Below, in pieces: positions 1 to 7,163 of a stretch of DNA of 12,365 nt. A program made the translations under genes and the position numbers. The notes beneath the pieces were generated by a model that was not told the origin of the DNA, did no database searches, and saw only the letters and a list, made by a program, of their open reading frames with translations. Origin of the DNA: Actinomycetota bacterium (lineage in GTDB: Bacteria; Actinomycetota; Actinomycetes; Actinomycetales; Microbacteriaceae); assembly GCA_018895315.1 (NCBI GenBank), contig JAHIOK010000073.1, positions 1 through 12,365 on the forward strand, written 5' to 3'. Every line of letters starts with the position of its first letter. The first letter of the stretch is position 1.

Positions 1-369
1 GAGCGGCGAGCGGCGGATGACCGCGGTGCCCTCCCCCAGGATGTCGAGGGGCTGGTCGGCCGTGATCCTCTCGGCGTTGTCGGCGTAGAACTCGGTGATG
101 TCGGCCGCGAAGTCGACCTCCCCGAGCGCCGCTTCGAGCGGCTTGCCCATCTCGCGCACGATCAGCTCGGCGAGGTGGTCGCGTCGCTCGCGGTGCAGCT
201 CGGCCGCGCGGCGGACGAGCGCCGCGCGCTCGGAGACCGGCGTCTTCCCCCAGATCAGGTACGCGTCGTGCGCGGCCGCGACGGCCTCATCGGTCTGCGC
301 GTCGGTGAAGGTGTCATAGGTCGCAAGGGTCTCGCCGGTGGCGGGGTTGACGACGGCATAGTCGGTCAT
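1..369 (-). CDS. NAD(P)-dependent aldehyde dehydrogenase, N-terminal part (runs off left edge)
   Basis: Only the first 123 residues, starting at the ATG at 369, lie in the window. The rest, including the catalytic Cys and Glu, lies beyond base 1. The visible part opens with VVNPATGETLATY and contains IVREMGKPLEAALGEV near residues 70-85, which is the N-terminal cofactor-binding start of the aldehyde dehydrogenase superfamily. It resembles the shorter succinate-semialdehyde dehydrogenase type (Sad/GabD1-like) that lacks the extra N-terminal segment of GabD. A GGAG lies 4 nt before the ATG and a stronger GAGGAGG lies further upstream. The gene follows gabD by 37 nt and is probably the last visible member of the gabT-puo operon. 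Because gabD already serves the succinic semialdehyde step, I infer that this enzyme may oxidise 4-aminobutanal from putrescine oxidase to GABA. A second semialdehyde dehydrogenase is equally possible from sequence. The family is certain, the substrate is not. Confidence 0.88.
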   Translation of the reverse strand, partial: MTDYAVVNPATGETLATYDTFTDAQTDEAVAAAHDAYLIWGKTPVSERAALVRRAAELHRERRDHLAELIVREMGKPLEAALGEVDFAADITEFYADNAERITADQPLDILGEGTAVIRRSPL

Positions 370-385
370 GCGTGCTCCGTTCCTC

Positions 386-400
386 CTCGCCTGCGGCGAG
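386..400 (-). other. small intercistronic hairpin before the downstream aldehyde dehydrogenase
   Basis: In the 37-nt gap between gabD and the next gene, CTCGCC and GGCGAG form a 6-bp stem with a 3-nt loop. On the transcript its 3' arm runs directly into the GAGGAGG-type ribosome-binding sequence of the aldehyde dehydrogenase. No U-tract follows, so it does not look like a terminator. A role in modulating translation is inference. Confidence 0.4.
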
Positions 401-406
401 AGAAAG

Positions 407-1873
407 TTAGTCGACGGGGATCAGGGTGTACTTGGTCGAGAGGTATTCGTGGATGCCCTCGAGGCCGCCTTCGCGACCGATGCCGGACTGCTTGACGCCA
501 CCGAACGGTGCGGCGGCGTTCGAGACGACGCCGACGTTCAATCCCATCATCCCGGTGTCGAGCCGGTCGATCATGCGGTGACCGCGCGCGAGATCCTGGG
601 TGAACACGTATGACACGAGCCCGTACTCGGTGTCGTTGGCGAGCCGCACGGCTTCGTCCTCGTCGGCGAACGTCGCGATCGCGAGCACCGGCCCGAAGAT
701 CTCTTCGCGCAGGATGTCGCTGCCGGCTTGCACATCGGAGATCACGGTCGGCGCGAAGAATGTGCCGTCGCCGTCGATGGCACTGCCGCCGGTGCGGAGT
801 GTCGCACCCCGCTCCACGGCATCCTGCACGAGCTCGGCGGCCTTCGCCACGGCCTTCTCGTCGATCAGAGGGCCGATCTGCACGCTGTCTTCGGTGCCTC
901 GACCGACGTGCATCGCAGTGACGCGCTCAGTCACCCGACGTCCGAACTCATCGGCCACCGACTCGTGCACGATGAAGCGGTTCGCAGCGGTGCAGGCCTG
1001 ACCGATGTTGCGGAACTTGGCCTGAATCGCTCCCTCGACTGCCTTATCGAGGTCAGCGTCGTCGAAGACGACGAACGGGGCGTTGCCGCCGAGCTCCATC
1101 GAGACCCGCAGCACGCCTTCGGCCGCCTGGGCGATGAGCTTGCGACCCACCGGCGTGGAGCCGGTGAATGAGAGCTTGCGCAGACGGGGATCGGCGATGA
1201 TCGGAGCCGATACCGCACCCGATGTCGAGGTCGTGATGACGTTGACGACACCGGCGGGCAGGCCCGCCTCTTCGAGGATCTTCACGAAGAACAGCGTCGT
1301 CAGCGGCGTCAGTTCGGCCGGCTTGATCACGACCGTGCAACCCGCGGCGAGCGCGGGGGCGATCTTGCGCGTCGCCATGGCCAGGGGGAAGTTCCACGGC
1401 GTGATGAAGAACGACGGCCCGACCGGGCGCTGGGTGACGACCATCCGGCCGGTGCCCTCCGGGTTCAGCCCGTAGCGACCCGAGATGCGCACCGCCTCTT
1501 CACTGAACCAGCGCAGGAACTCGCCACCGTAGCCGACCTCTCCGCGCGACTCGGCGATGGGCTTACCCATCTCGAGGGTCATCAGCAGCGCGGCGTCTTC
1601 CTTGCGCTCCTGCAGGAGGTCGAACGCACGGCGCAGGATGTCGCTGCGTACCCGCGGAGGGGTCGCCGCCCATCCGGCCTGCGCCTCGGCCGCGGCATCC
1701 AGCGCGCGCATGCCATCGGCGGGCGACGCGTCGGCGATGGTGCGGATCACCGCGCCCGTCGAAGGGTCGCTCACCGTCAAGGTGCGGCCGCCTTCGGCGG
1801 CGACCCACTCCCCTCCGATGTACAGCGCGGCGGGGACGCTCTCGAGCAGGGTCTTCTCGCGTTCGGCGGTCAT
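407..1873 (-). CDS. gabD: succinate-semialdehyde dehydrogenase
   Basis: This 488-residue enzyme would oxidise succinic semialdehyde to succinate with NAD(P)+, the last step of GABA breakdown, in the cytoplasm. The whole aldehyde dehydrogenase fold is present: PWNFP with Asn161, VIKPAE with Lys184 for cofactor binding, FTGSTPVG at 237-244, ELGGNAP with the general base Glu260, FRNIGQACTAANR with the catalytic Cys294, and EEIFGPVL with Glu391. The FVVFDDADLD and GQxC-xANR context is typical of GabD. The length fits the family. I chose the ATG at 1873 because AAAGGA lies 6 nt upstream and the codon overlaps the permease stop as ATGA. The open frame continues upstream to 2200, but that part is a shadow of the permease gene. 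It is co-transcribed with gabT, puo and the permease, which supports the GABA assignment. Another semialdehyde substrate such as glutaric semialdehyde cannot be excluded. Confidence 0.93.
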   Translation of the reverse strand: MTAEREKTLLESVPAALYIGGEWVAAEGGRTLTVSDPSTGAVIRTIADASPADGMRALDAAAEAQAGWAATPPRVRSDILRRAFDLLQERKEDAALLMTLEMGKPIAESRGEVGYGGEFLRWFSEEAVRISGRYGLNPEGTGRMVVTQRPVGPSFFITPWNFPLAMATRKIAPALAAGCTVVIKPAELTPLTTLFFVKILEEAGLPAGVVNVITTSTSGAVSAPIIADPRLRKLSFTGSTPVGRKLIAQAAEGVLRVSMELGGNAPFVVFDDADLDKAVEGAIQAKFRNIGQACTAANRFIVHESVADEFGRRVTERVTAMHVGRGTEDSVQIGPLIDEKAVAKAAELVQDAVERGATLRTGGSAIDGDGTFFAPTVISDVQAGSDILREEIFGPVLAIATFADEDEAVRLANDTEYGLVSYVFTQDLARGHRMIDRLDTGMMGLNVGVVSNAAAPFGGVKQSGIGREGGLEGIHEYLSTKYTLIPVD

Positions 1874-3426
1874 ACTGTGTCCTTTCGACGGGCTGCTGCG
1901 CCGCGGCGCAGACTTGGGGGAGCATCGATCGAGAGCGTCTCGCCACGGAAGAAGGCGGGGCGGGCGATCGACTGCCAGATCATGATGATGACGCCGACCA
2001 GGATGATCGTCACGCCGAGCACGAATACCAGACCGACACCGAACAGCTCGGAGCCGCTGCCGTATTCGGGGTTCATGCTGTCGATCAGTGTGGTCACGAA
2101 GAGCACGGCGAGGATGACACCGCCGACGAGCGGGAACAGGAACGTGAAGAACACGTTGCGCACCGAGTCGAACCACTGCTTTCGGAAGTACCAGACGCAC
2201 GCGAACGCGGTGAGCCCGTAGTAGAAGCAGATCATCATGCCGAGCGTGAGGATCGTATCGGAGAGCACGTTCGTGCTCACCACGCGCATCACCGCGTAGA
2301 ACCCCGCGGCCACGATCGCGGAGACGATCGTGGCGTAGCCGGGGGTGAAGAAGCGCGGGCTGACCTTCGCGAACTTCTCGGGAAGGGCTCCGTAGTGCCC
2401 CATCGCGAGGAGGGTGCGAGCCGGACCGACGAACGTGGACTGGAGCGATGACGCCGAGCTGGTCAGCACCGCGAGCGAGACGAGGGCCGCCAGAGGCCCC
2501 AGGATCGGCCCGGCGAGCGCGAAGAACGCATTGTCCTGGATCGCGGGATTGCCGAGGCCGAACTCCCCGTCACCGGTGCCGGAGTACATGATCATCGCGA
2601 CGGCAAGCAGCAGGTACAGCGCGACGATCGTGACCACCGTGATGGTCGCGGCACGCCCGGGTGTCTTCTCGGGGTCTTTCGTCTCCTCATTCATCGTGAG
2701 GGTGACATCCCACCCCCAGAAGATGAAGATCGACAGCGACAGGCCCGCGGCGAACGCGCTGAACGAGGTCACCGCGAACGGATTGAACCACGACCAGTCG
2801 AACGGCGTCGCATCGAAGGCGTTGCCAGTGGCCACCTGCACGATCGCGGCGATCGAAAAGCCCACCAGCACGATCACCTGGAACGTGACGAGCACATATT
2901 GCAGCTTCTGGGTGGTCTGCATGTCGCGGTACGACACGAGAGTGGCGCCGAGGACGAACAGGAGACATACCGCGATGTTGATCGGGATGACGCTGGCGAG
3001 GTCGGCGATGTCGGGGTTGCCGCTGAGCTGCGAGATCAACAGGAACAGGAAGTCGACGGCGATGCCCGCGAGGTTGGAGAGCACGATGACGGTCGCCGCG
3101 ATCAGCCCCCACCCCGCCATCCACCCGATCCAGGGGCCGAAGGCCCGCGACGCCCAGGTGAATGACGTACCCGAGTCTGGCATGCGGTTGTTGAGTTCGC
3201 GGTAGCCGAAGGCGACCAGCAGCATCGGGATGAACCCCACCAGGATGATGGCGGGCACCTGCACCCCCACAGCCCCCACGGTCGGGCCGATGGCCGCCGT
3301 GAACGTATAGGCCGGGGCGATGCACGAGATGCCGATGACGACGGCGCCGATCAGGCCGATCGTGCCGGCGCTGAGCCCCTTCTTGGAGAGGCCGCCGGTT
3401 TCTGTGGATACGGGAGACGAGCTCAT
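1870..3426 (-). CDS. APC-family amino acid/polyamine permease
   Basis: This 518-residue cytoplasmic-membrane protein has about twelve hydrophobic segments, roughly at residues 20-40, 55-75, 95-118, 148-167, 175-197, 220-240, 262-283, 303-325, 363-385, 390-412, 425-445 and 462-485. The first segment, with its Gly-rich GLIGAVVIGISCIAPAYTF stretch, and the RELNNRMPDSGTSFTW stretch after segment 2 are typical of the amino acid-polyamine-organocation superfamily. The C-terminal tail is basic (SLRRGAAARRKDTV). The ATG at 3426 has a perfect AAGGAG 7 nt upstream and overlaps the stress-protein stop as ATGA. It overlaps gabD in the same way at the other end. Lying among putrescine oxidase, gabT and gabD, it most likely imports putrescine or GABA by secondary transport. 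Sequence alone does not decide which, so I give no symbol. Confidence 0.9.
   Translation of the reverse strand: MSSSPVSTETGGLSKKGLSAGTIGLIGAVVIGISCIAPAYTFTAAIGPTVGAVGVQVPAIILVGFIPMLLVAFGYRELNNRMPDSGTSFTWASRAFGPWIGWMAGWGLIAATVIVLSNLAGIAVDFLFLLISQLSGNPDIADLASVIPINIAVCLLFVLGATLVSYRDMQTTQKLQYVLVTFQVIVLVGFSIAAIVQVATGNAFDATPFDWSWFNPFAVTSFSAFAAGLSLSIFIFWGWDVTLTMNEETKDPEKTPGRAATITVVTIVALYLLLAVAMIMYSGTGDGEFGLGNPAIQDNAFFALAGPILGPLAALVSLAVLTSSASSLQSTFVGPARTLLAMGHYGALPEKFAKVSPRFFTPGYATIVSAIVAAGFYAVMRVVSTNVLSDTILTLGMMICFYYGLTAFACVWYFRKQWFDSVRNVFFTFLFPLVGGVILAVLFVTTLIDSMNPEYGSGSELFGVGLVFVLGVTIILVGVIIMIWQSIARPAFFRGETLSIDAPPSLRRGAAARRKDTV
1896..1911. repeat. perfect 16-nt palindrome at the end of the permease gene
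   Basis: CTGCGCCGCGGCGCAG is fully self-complementary. It lies in the last codons of the permease (the RRGAAAR part), 22 nt upstream of the gabD start and upstream of its AAAGGA site. It could form a short hairpin in the transcript near the coupled stop and start. GC-rich coding DNA produces such palindromes by chance, so a function is only possible. Confidence 0.45.
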
Positions 3427-4310
3427 CGTCGAGCTCCTTCCTGGGCGCGAGTGCGGGGCACGACGATCATCGGCACCGCGAGTTCATGGAGCATCTTGGC
3501 GGCCGTCGAGCCGAGGAAGAGTCGTCGAGGCTGTGCCAGGCGGCTCGATCCGACGACGGCGATCTCGCCGAGCTGCCAGTCCAGATGTGTGACGGCGTCT
3601 TCGATGCTCTCGCCCTCGGCGGTGACCGCCTCGGCGACAATCCCCTCGGGCAGCCCGTCGCGCGCCTGCGCGAGCACATCGACCGCGTGCGCTGCGCCGG
3701 CGATGCGGATCACACCGGTGTTGACGCTGGTGGGCAGATCGACCGAGACCAGCGACACGAGCCGCAGGGCGGAGTGCGTCGCTGCCGTCAGCGACACCGC
3801 CTCGTCCAGCAGTGCATCGGCACCCGGTCGCGTTCCGATGGCCGCGGTCACGCGGGTGACACCGAGCGACACCGGAAGCTCGCGCGCGCCCTCGGGAGCC
3901 AGAACCACCGGCACATCGGAGGTATGCAGCAGCTCGGCGGCAACGGTGCCGAGACGGTGGCGCCCTCGGGTGCCCCCGTTCGCGGCACCGATCACGATGT
4001 GGCTCGCGGCGATCTCATCGGCGTAGGCCAGCAGGCCCTCAGCGAAGGACTCGGCGTAGCGCACATGCGTGCGGTGCGTCACCTTGTCACCCAGCAGCGC
4101 AGCGGCCTCGGACAGCCACGTCGCCGCCTGCTCACGGAGCAGCCGGTCGTAGCCGGCATCCGACGGGGTGATGACGGAACGCTCGTCGGAGGGCAGCACG
4201 AGCACGATGTCGAGCTGTGCCCCGGATGCCGCGGCCAGCCGTGCGCCGAGTGTCACCGCATCGGCACCCGCCGCCGTCGCGGTGTACCCCGCGACGATGC
4301 GGCCCGTCAT
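3423..4310 (-). CDS. tandem-domain universal stress protein (UspA family)
   Basis: This 295-residue soluble protein has two Usp domains in tandem, about residues 1-138 and 148-288. Each ends with the family's nucleotide-loop region and a hydrophobic strand: VIGAAN...LGT (Gly108, Gly121-Thr122) followed by VPVVLAPE, and VVGSSR...LGS (Gly254, Gly267-Ser268) followed by VPMIVVPR. The usual ATP motif is G-x2-G-x9-G(S/T). Here the second Gly is replaced by Asn111 in domain 1 and Arg257 in domain 2, while the terminal G(T/S) is kept, so nucleotide binding is uncertain. The gene overlaps the puo stop and the permease start by 4 nt each and is thus translationally coupled on both sides. That placement suggests a role tied to the pathway, perhaps sensing energy or redox state or acting on the permease. 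This is inference. No enzymatic role is claimed. The family call is firm. Confidence 0.9.
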   Translation of the reverse strand: MTGRIVAGYTATAAGADAVTLGARLAAASGAQLDIVLVLPSDERSVITPSDAGYDRLLREQAATWLSEAAALLGDKVTHRTHVRYAESFAEGLLAYADEIAASHIVIGAANGGTRGRHRLGTVAAELLHTSDVPVVLAPEGARELPVSLGVTRVTAAIGTRPGADALLDEAVSLTAATHSALRLVSLVSVDLPTSVNTGVIRIAGAAHAVDVLAQARDGLPEGIVAEAVTAEGESIEDAVTHLDWQLGEIAVVGSSRLAQPRRLFLGSTAAKMLHELAVPMIVVPRTRAQEGARR

Positions 4311-5665
4311 GCTCGGCCCGCCTCGACGATCTCGGCCGCAACGCGGTGTCCCATGCGGATCGCGCCGTCCACGTGCTGGTAGCCGGCTCCGGCCAGGTCA
4401 CTGCACGCGAAGTGGATCGGCCCGACGGCCGTGCGCAGGTCGGCGCCGTACCGGTGCAGACCACCGAGGTCGAAGCTCGCGGCGTACGCACCGCGGGTCC
4501 ACTCTTCGCTGCCCCAGTCGCTCTCGTAGTAGACCACCGGGTTCTTCGCCTCAGGACCGTAGTAGTGCGAGAGCGACTCGAGGATCTTCTCCTTGCGCTC
4601 CTCAGCCGACAACAGGAACACGTCATCGGCGTGCTGGTCGGAGACGAAGCCGACCAGGGTGCCACGCTCGTCGCCGTGGTTGGTGTTGTCATAGGCCTCG
4701 TGCGAGAGCTCGTACGGGCTGAACGCCGTGCCCGACAGCCCCTTCTCGCGCCAGAACGGGGTCTCGTAGACCGCATGCACCTTGATGACGAAGCCCATCG
4801 AGAGGTGCTGGTGCATCTGGTGTTGACGGCGCGGAAGCGGTGGAACGAACGAGATGCGGTTGTAGAGCACCGGAGCGAGAGCCACGATCACGTGGCGGGC
4901 CTTGACGGTCATACCGTCGGCGATCGCGGTGACGCCGGCATCGGAGTACTCCAGCGTGCGCACCGGCTGGCCCAGGAACACATCGTCACCGAGACGCTCG
5001 GCGAGGAGCAACGGAACCTGCTGCAGGCCGCCGACGACGCGCTTGTCGAGGATGAAATCGGCATCGACCAGGTGCGAGTAGCTGCCCGCCGATGCCGCCA
5101 TCAGCAATGACTGAAGAAGGGAGAACGAGTGGGTCGGCTTGGTCAGCATGGCGGAGCCGGTCGCGAAGGCCAGGTTGAGAACGGCCTCGTCGTCGTCGGT
5201 CTGCGCGCGCAGCCAGGCGTCCCACGAGATGCGGTCCCATTCGGCGGCCTTCTCGTGAGCCCACGCGCGATCGGGGTCGATCTCGGCCACCATCGCGTCG
5301 AGGCGCTCGGTGATCTCGGCGATCACGCGCTCGGTCTCGGGTGAGACGGGGAACATCTCCCCGCGAAAACGGTGGGTGACTCCGTCGGGGCCGACGTAGA
5401 CACTGTCTCCGTCGCGATAGCGGCTGTAGGTCTCGAGCCCGAGCTCGGCGACCGCGTCGATCAAGGCGTCCTGGTCGGGCGAAACCCACTGTCCGCCGAT
5501 CTCGAGCGTCGCACCGTCGATGACGTCGGTCCACAGGCGTCCGCCGACGCGGTCGCGCGCTTCGAGCACCGCCACCGACAGTCCGGCCTTGCGCAGGTCG
5601 TTGGCCGCCGTGAGGCCGGCGGCCCCGGCTCCGATGATGACGACGTCTCGCGTGATCTCAGTCAT
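4307..5665 (-). CDS. puo: putrescine oxidase (FAD-dependent amine oxidase)
   Basis: This 452-residue enzyme would oxidise putrescine with O2 to 4-aminobutanal, ammonia and H2O2. The N-terminus carries the FAD dinucleotide motif VVIIGAGAAG (Gly12, Gly14, Gly17), Glu35 ending the second strand, and ARDRVGGR at 36-43. EIGGQWVSPDQ, MLTKPTHSFSLLQSLLMAAS, HLVDADFILDKRVVGG, PPLPRRQHQMHQH and YYESDWGSEEWTRGAYAASF closely match what I recall of the Rhodococcus erythropolis/Micrococcus putrescine oxidase family. The length also agrees (about 450). Ala393 in the WTRGAYAAS stretch occupies the place where mammalian monoamine oxidases carry the FAD-linking Cys, so the FAD should be non-covalent. The C-terminal GYQHVDGAIRMGHR closes the FAD site. 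There is no signal peptide, so the enzyme is cytoplasmic. The ATG at 5665 has a perfect AAGGAG 8 nt upstream. It follows gabT by 54 nt and overlaps the stress-protein gene by 4 nt. A related diamine or monoamine substrate is possible but less likely. Confidence 0.93.
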   Translation of the reverse strand: MTEITRDVVIIGAGAAGLTAANDLRKAGLSVAVLEARDRVGGRLWTDVIDGATLEIGGQWVSPDQDALIDAVAELGLETYSRYRDGDSVYVGPDGVTHRFRGEMFPVSPETERVIAEITERLDAMVAEIDPDRAWAHEKAAEWDRISWDAWLRAQTDDDEAVLNLAFATGSAMLTKPTHSFSLLQSLLMAASAGSYSHLVDADFILDKRVVGGLQQVPLLLAERLGDDVFLGQPVRTLEYSDAGVTAIADGMTVKARHVIVALAPVLYNRISFVPPLPRRQHQMHQHLSMGFVIKVHAVYETPFWREKGLSGTAFSPYELSHEAYDNTNHGDERGTLVGFVSDQHADDVFLLSAEERKEKILESLSHYYGPEAKNPVVYYESDWGSEEWTRGAYAASFDLGGLHRYGADLRTAVGPIHFACSDLAGAGYQHVDGAIRMGHRVAAEIVEAGRA

Positions 5666-5719
5666 TCCTGGTGCTCCTTCGTTGGTGCAGGTACTCGGGT
5701 GGGCTCTGAAGAGGGGTTG

Positions 5720-7072
5720 CTAGCGGGCCGCGAGGGCCGCGGCGACGACGTCGAGGCCCTCGCGGAGCAGCTCGTCGGGGATGGACAGCGGCGGGAGGAA
5801 GCGGATGACGTTTCCATACGTGCCGCAGGTGAGGACGATGACTCCCTCGGCGATGCAGGCTCTTGCGACCGCGGCCGTGAGGGCGGCATCCGGTTCGTTC
5901 GTCTCGGGATCGACGAACTCCGCAGCCACCATCGCGCCACGACCACGGACATCGCCGATGCGCCCGTCGATGTTCTGCAGCGCGGTGAGGCGATCGATCA
6001 GGATGCGCCCGACCTGCTGTGCCCGCTCGATGAGACCGTCGTTCTCGAACACGTCGAGGGCCGCCAGCGCCGCGGCGCAGGCGAGCGGGTTGCCCCCGTA
6101 GGTGCCGCCGAGGCCGCCGGCGTGCGAAGCATCCATGATCTCGGCCCGGCCGGTGACGGCGGCGAGCGGCATGCCTCCGGCGATGCCCTTGGCAGCGGTG
6201 ACGAGGTCGGGGACGATGTCGAACAGCTCGCTCGCGAACATCGCGCCGGTGCGGGCGAAGCCGGTCTGCACTTCGTCGGCGATGAATACGACGTCGTTCG
6301 CGCGGCACCACTCGACGACAGCCGGCAGGAAGCCGTCGGCGGGAACGATGAACCCGCCTTCGCCCTGGATGGGCTCGATGATGATCGCGGCGAGGTTGTC
6401 GGCGCCGATCTGCTTCTCGATCAGGGTGATGGCCCGCTTCGCGGCCTCCGCTCCGGAGAGCCCGTCGCGGAAGGGGTACGACATGGGAGCGCGGTAGATC
6501 TCGCCGGCGAACGGTCCGAAGCCGCTCTTGTAGGGCATGGCCTTCGCAGTCAGCGCCATCGTGAGGTTGGTGCGGCCGTGGTAGGCGTGATCGAACGCCA
6601 CGACGGCCTGCTTCTTGGTGTACTTGCGGGCGATCTTGATCGCGTTCTCCACCGCCTCGGCGCCGGAGTTGAACAGAGCCGTCTTCTTGGCATGATCGCC
6701 GGGAGTGAGTCGGTTGAGGGTCTCGGCCACCGCGACATACGACTCGTAGGGCGAGACCATGAAGCAGGTGTGCACGAACTGCGCGGCCTGCGCCTGAATC
6801 GCTGCGACCACCTTGGGGTGCGCATTGCCGACGGTCGTGACGGCGATGCCCGAGCCGAGGTCGATGAGCGAGTTGCCGTCGGCGTCGACGACCACGCCGC
6901 CACCGGCGGCGACGGCCGCGATCGGCACGGTATGACCGACACCGGCGGGCACGGCTGCGGCCTTGCGATCGAGAAGCTCCTGCGAGCGGGGTCCGGGGAT
7001 GGCGGTGACGACGCGGCGCTCCTGGAGAAGCGTGGGGCCGCCGACGGGAGTGAGGGTGTCGACGATGCTCAT
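5720..7072 (-). CDS. gabT: 4-aminobutyrate--2-oxoglutarate transaminase
   Basis: This 450-residue, PLP-dependent class III aminotransferase would convert GABA and 2-oxoglutarate to succinic semialdehyde and glutamate. Visible motifs are FNSGAEAVENAIK at 134-146 for PLP phosphate binding, FDHAYHGRTNLTMALTAK at 160-177, IIEPIQGEGGF at 231-241, FIADEVQTGFARTG with Asp266, and TAAKGIAGGMPL with the PLP lysine Lys295. Segments such as LIDLGSGIAVTT, HTCFMVSPYE and GDVRGRGAM match mycobacterial GabT well, which favours GabT over putrescine or ornithine aminotransferase. I chose the ATG at 7072 (MSIVDTL) because a TACGCT -10-like box sits 6 nt upstream and would give a leaderless message. A GTG at 7108 would add 12 poorly conserved residues but has GGAG only 3 nt away. 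It is the first gene of the minus-strand operon and is divergent from the PucR-type gene. Confidence 0.95.
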   Translation of the reverse strand: MSIVDTLTPVGGPTLLQERRVVTAIPGPRSQELLDRKAAAVPAGVGHTVPIAAVAAGGGVVVDADGNSLIDLGSGIAVTTVGNAHPKVVAAIQAQAAQFVHTCFMVSPYESYVAVAETLNRLTPGDHAKKTALFNSGAEAVENAIKIARKYTKKQAVVAFDHAYHGRTNLTMALTAKAMPYKSGFGPFAGEIYRAPMSYPFRDGLSGAEAAKRAITLIEKQIGADNLAAIIIEPIQGEGGFIVPADGFLPAVVEWCRANDVVFIADEVQTGFARTGAMFASELFDIVPDLVTAAKGIAGGMPLAAVTGRAEIMDASHAGGLGGTYGGNPLACAAALAALDVFENDGLIERAQQVGRILIDRLTALQNIDGRIGDVRGRGAMVAAEFVDPETNEPDAALTAAVARACIAEGVIVLTCGTYGNVIRFLPPLSIPDELLREGLDVVAAALAAR

Positions 7073-7078
7073 GGCGCG

Positions 7079-7084
7079 AGCGTA
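7079..7084 (-). promoter_or_regulatory. candidate -10 element of the gabT operon promoter
   Basis: Read on the minus strand this is TACGCT, matching the actinobacterial TANNNT pattern, and it ends 6 nt before the gabT ATG. That spacing would place the transcription start at or next to the ATG, giving a leaderless message and explaining why no Shine-Dalgarno sequence is present. I see no convincing -35 box at 17-18 nt, which would fit an activator-dependent promoter. Confidence 0.4.
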
Positions 7085-7116
7085 GGACGAGGGATGCGGC
7101 GCGCGCACTCTCCGCC

Positions 7117-7154
7117 ATGTACATTGTTGCCATCATGGCCATACATCGCGTACA
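7117..7154. promoter_or_regulatory. operator-like cluster of inverted repeats between gabT and the PucR-type gene
   Basis: This stretch holds several overlapping dyads: the perfect 8-mer ATGTACAT at 7117-7124, GCCAT-C-ATGGC at 7129-7139, ATGTA (7117-7121) facing TACAT (7142-7146), and TGTAC (7118-7122) facing GTACA (7150-7154). It is the AT-richest part of a GC-rich neighbourhood. The GCCATCATGGC centre lies 62 nt upstream of the gabT start codon and about 30 nt upstream of the regulator's start. That is suited to activating one gene and repressing the other. Binding by the adjacent PucR-type protein is inference. Confidence 0.5.
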
Positions 7155-7156
7155 GC
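7127..7156 (+). promoter_or_regulatory. candidate promoter of the PucR-type regulator gene
   Basis: TTGCCA at 7127-7132 matches five of six bases of the -35 consensus. After an 18-nt spacer, TACAGC at 7151-7156 is a weak -10-like element that ends 7 nt before the ATG at 7164. Transcription would start at or beside the start codon. No Shine-Dalgarno sequence precedes the ATG, in line with a leaderless message. The -35 box overlaps the inverted repeats, which would allow autoregulation. Confidence 0.3.
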
Positions 7157-7163
7157 TTCGATC

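Noticed and set aside
1874..2200. 109-residue N-terminal extension of gabD
   Set aside because: It is a wrong-frame reading of the permease. The internal ATG at 1873 has AAAGGA 6 nt upstream and starts the family-like N-terminus.
7073..7108. GabT start at the GTG at 7108
   Set aside because: It adds 12 residues that do not resemble the family N-terminus, and its GGAG is only 3 nt from the start codon. I keep it as a possible but less likely alternative.
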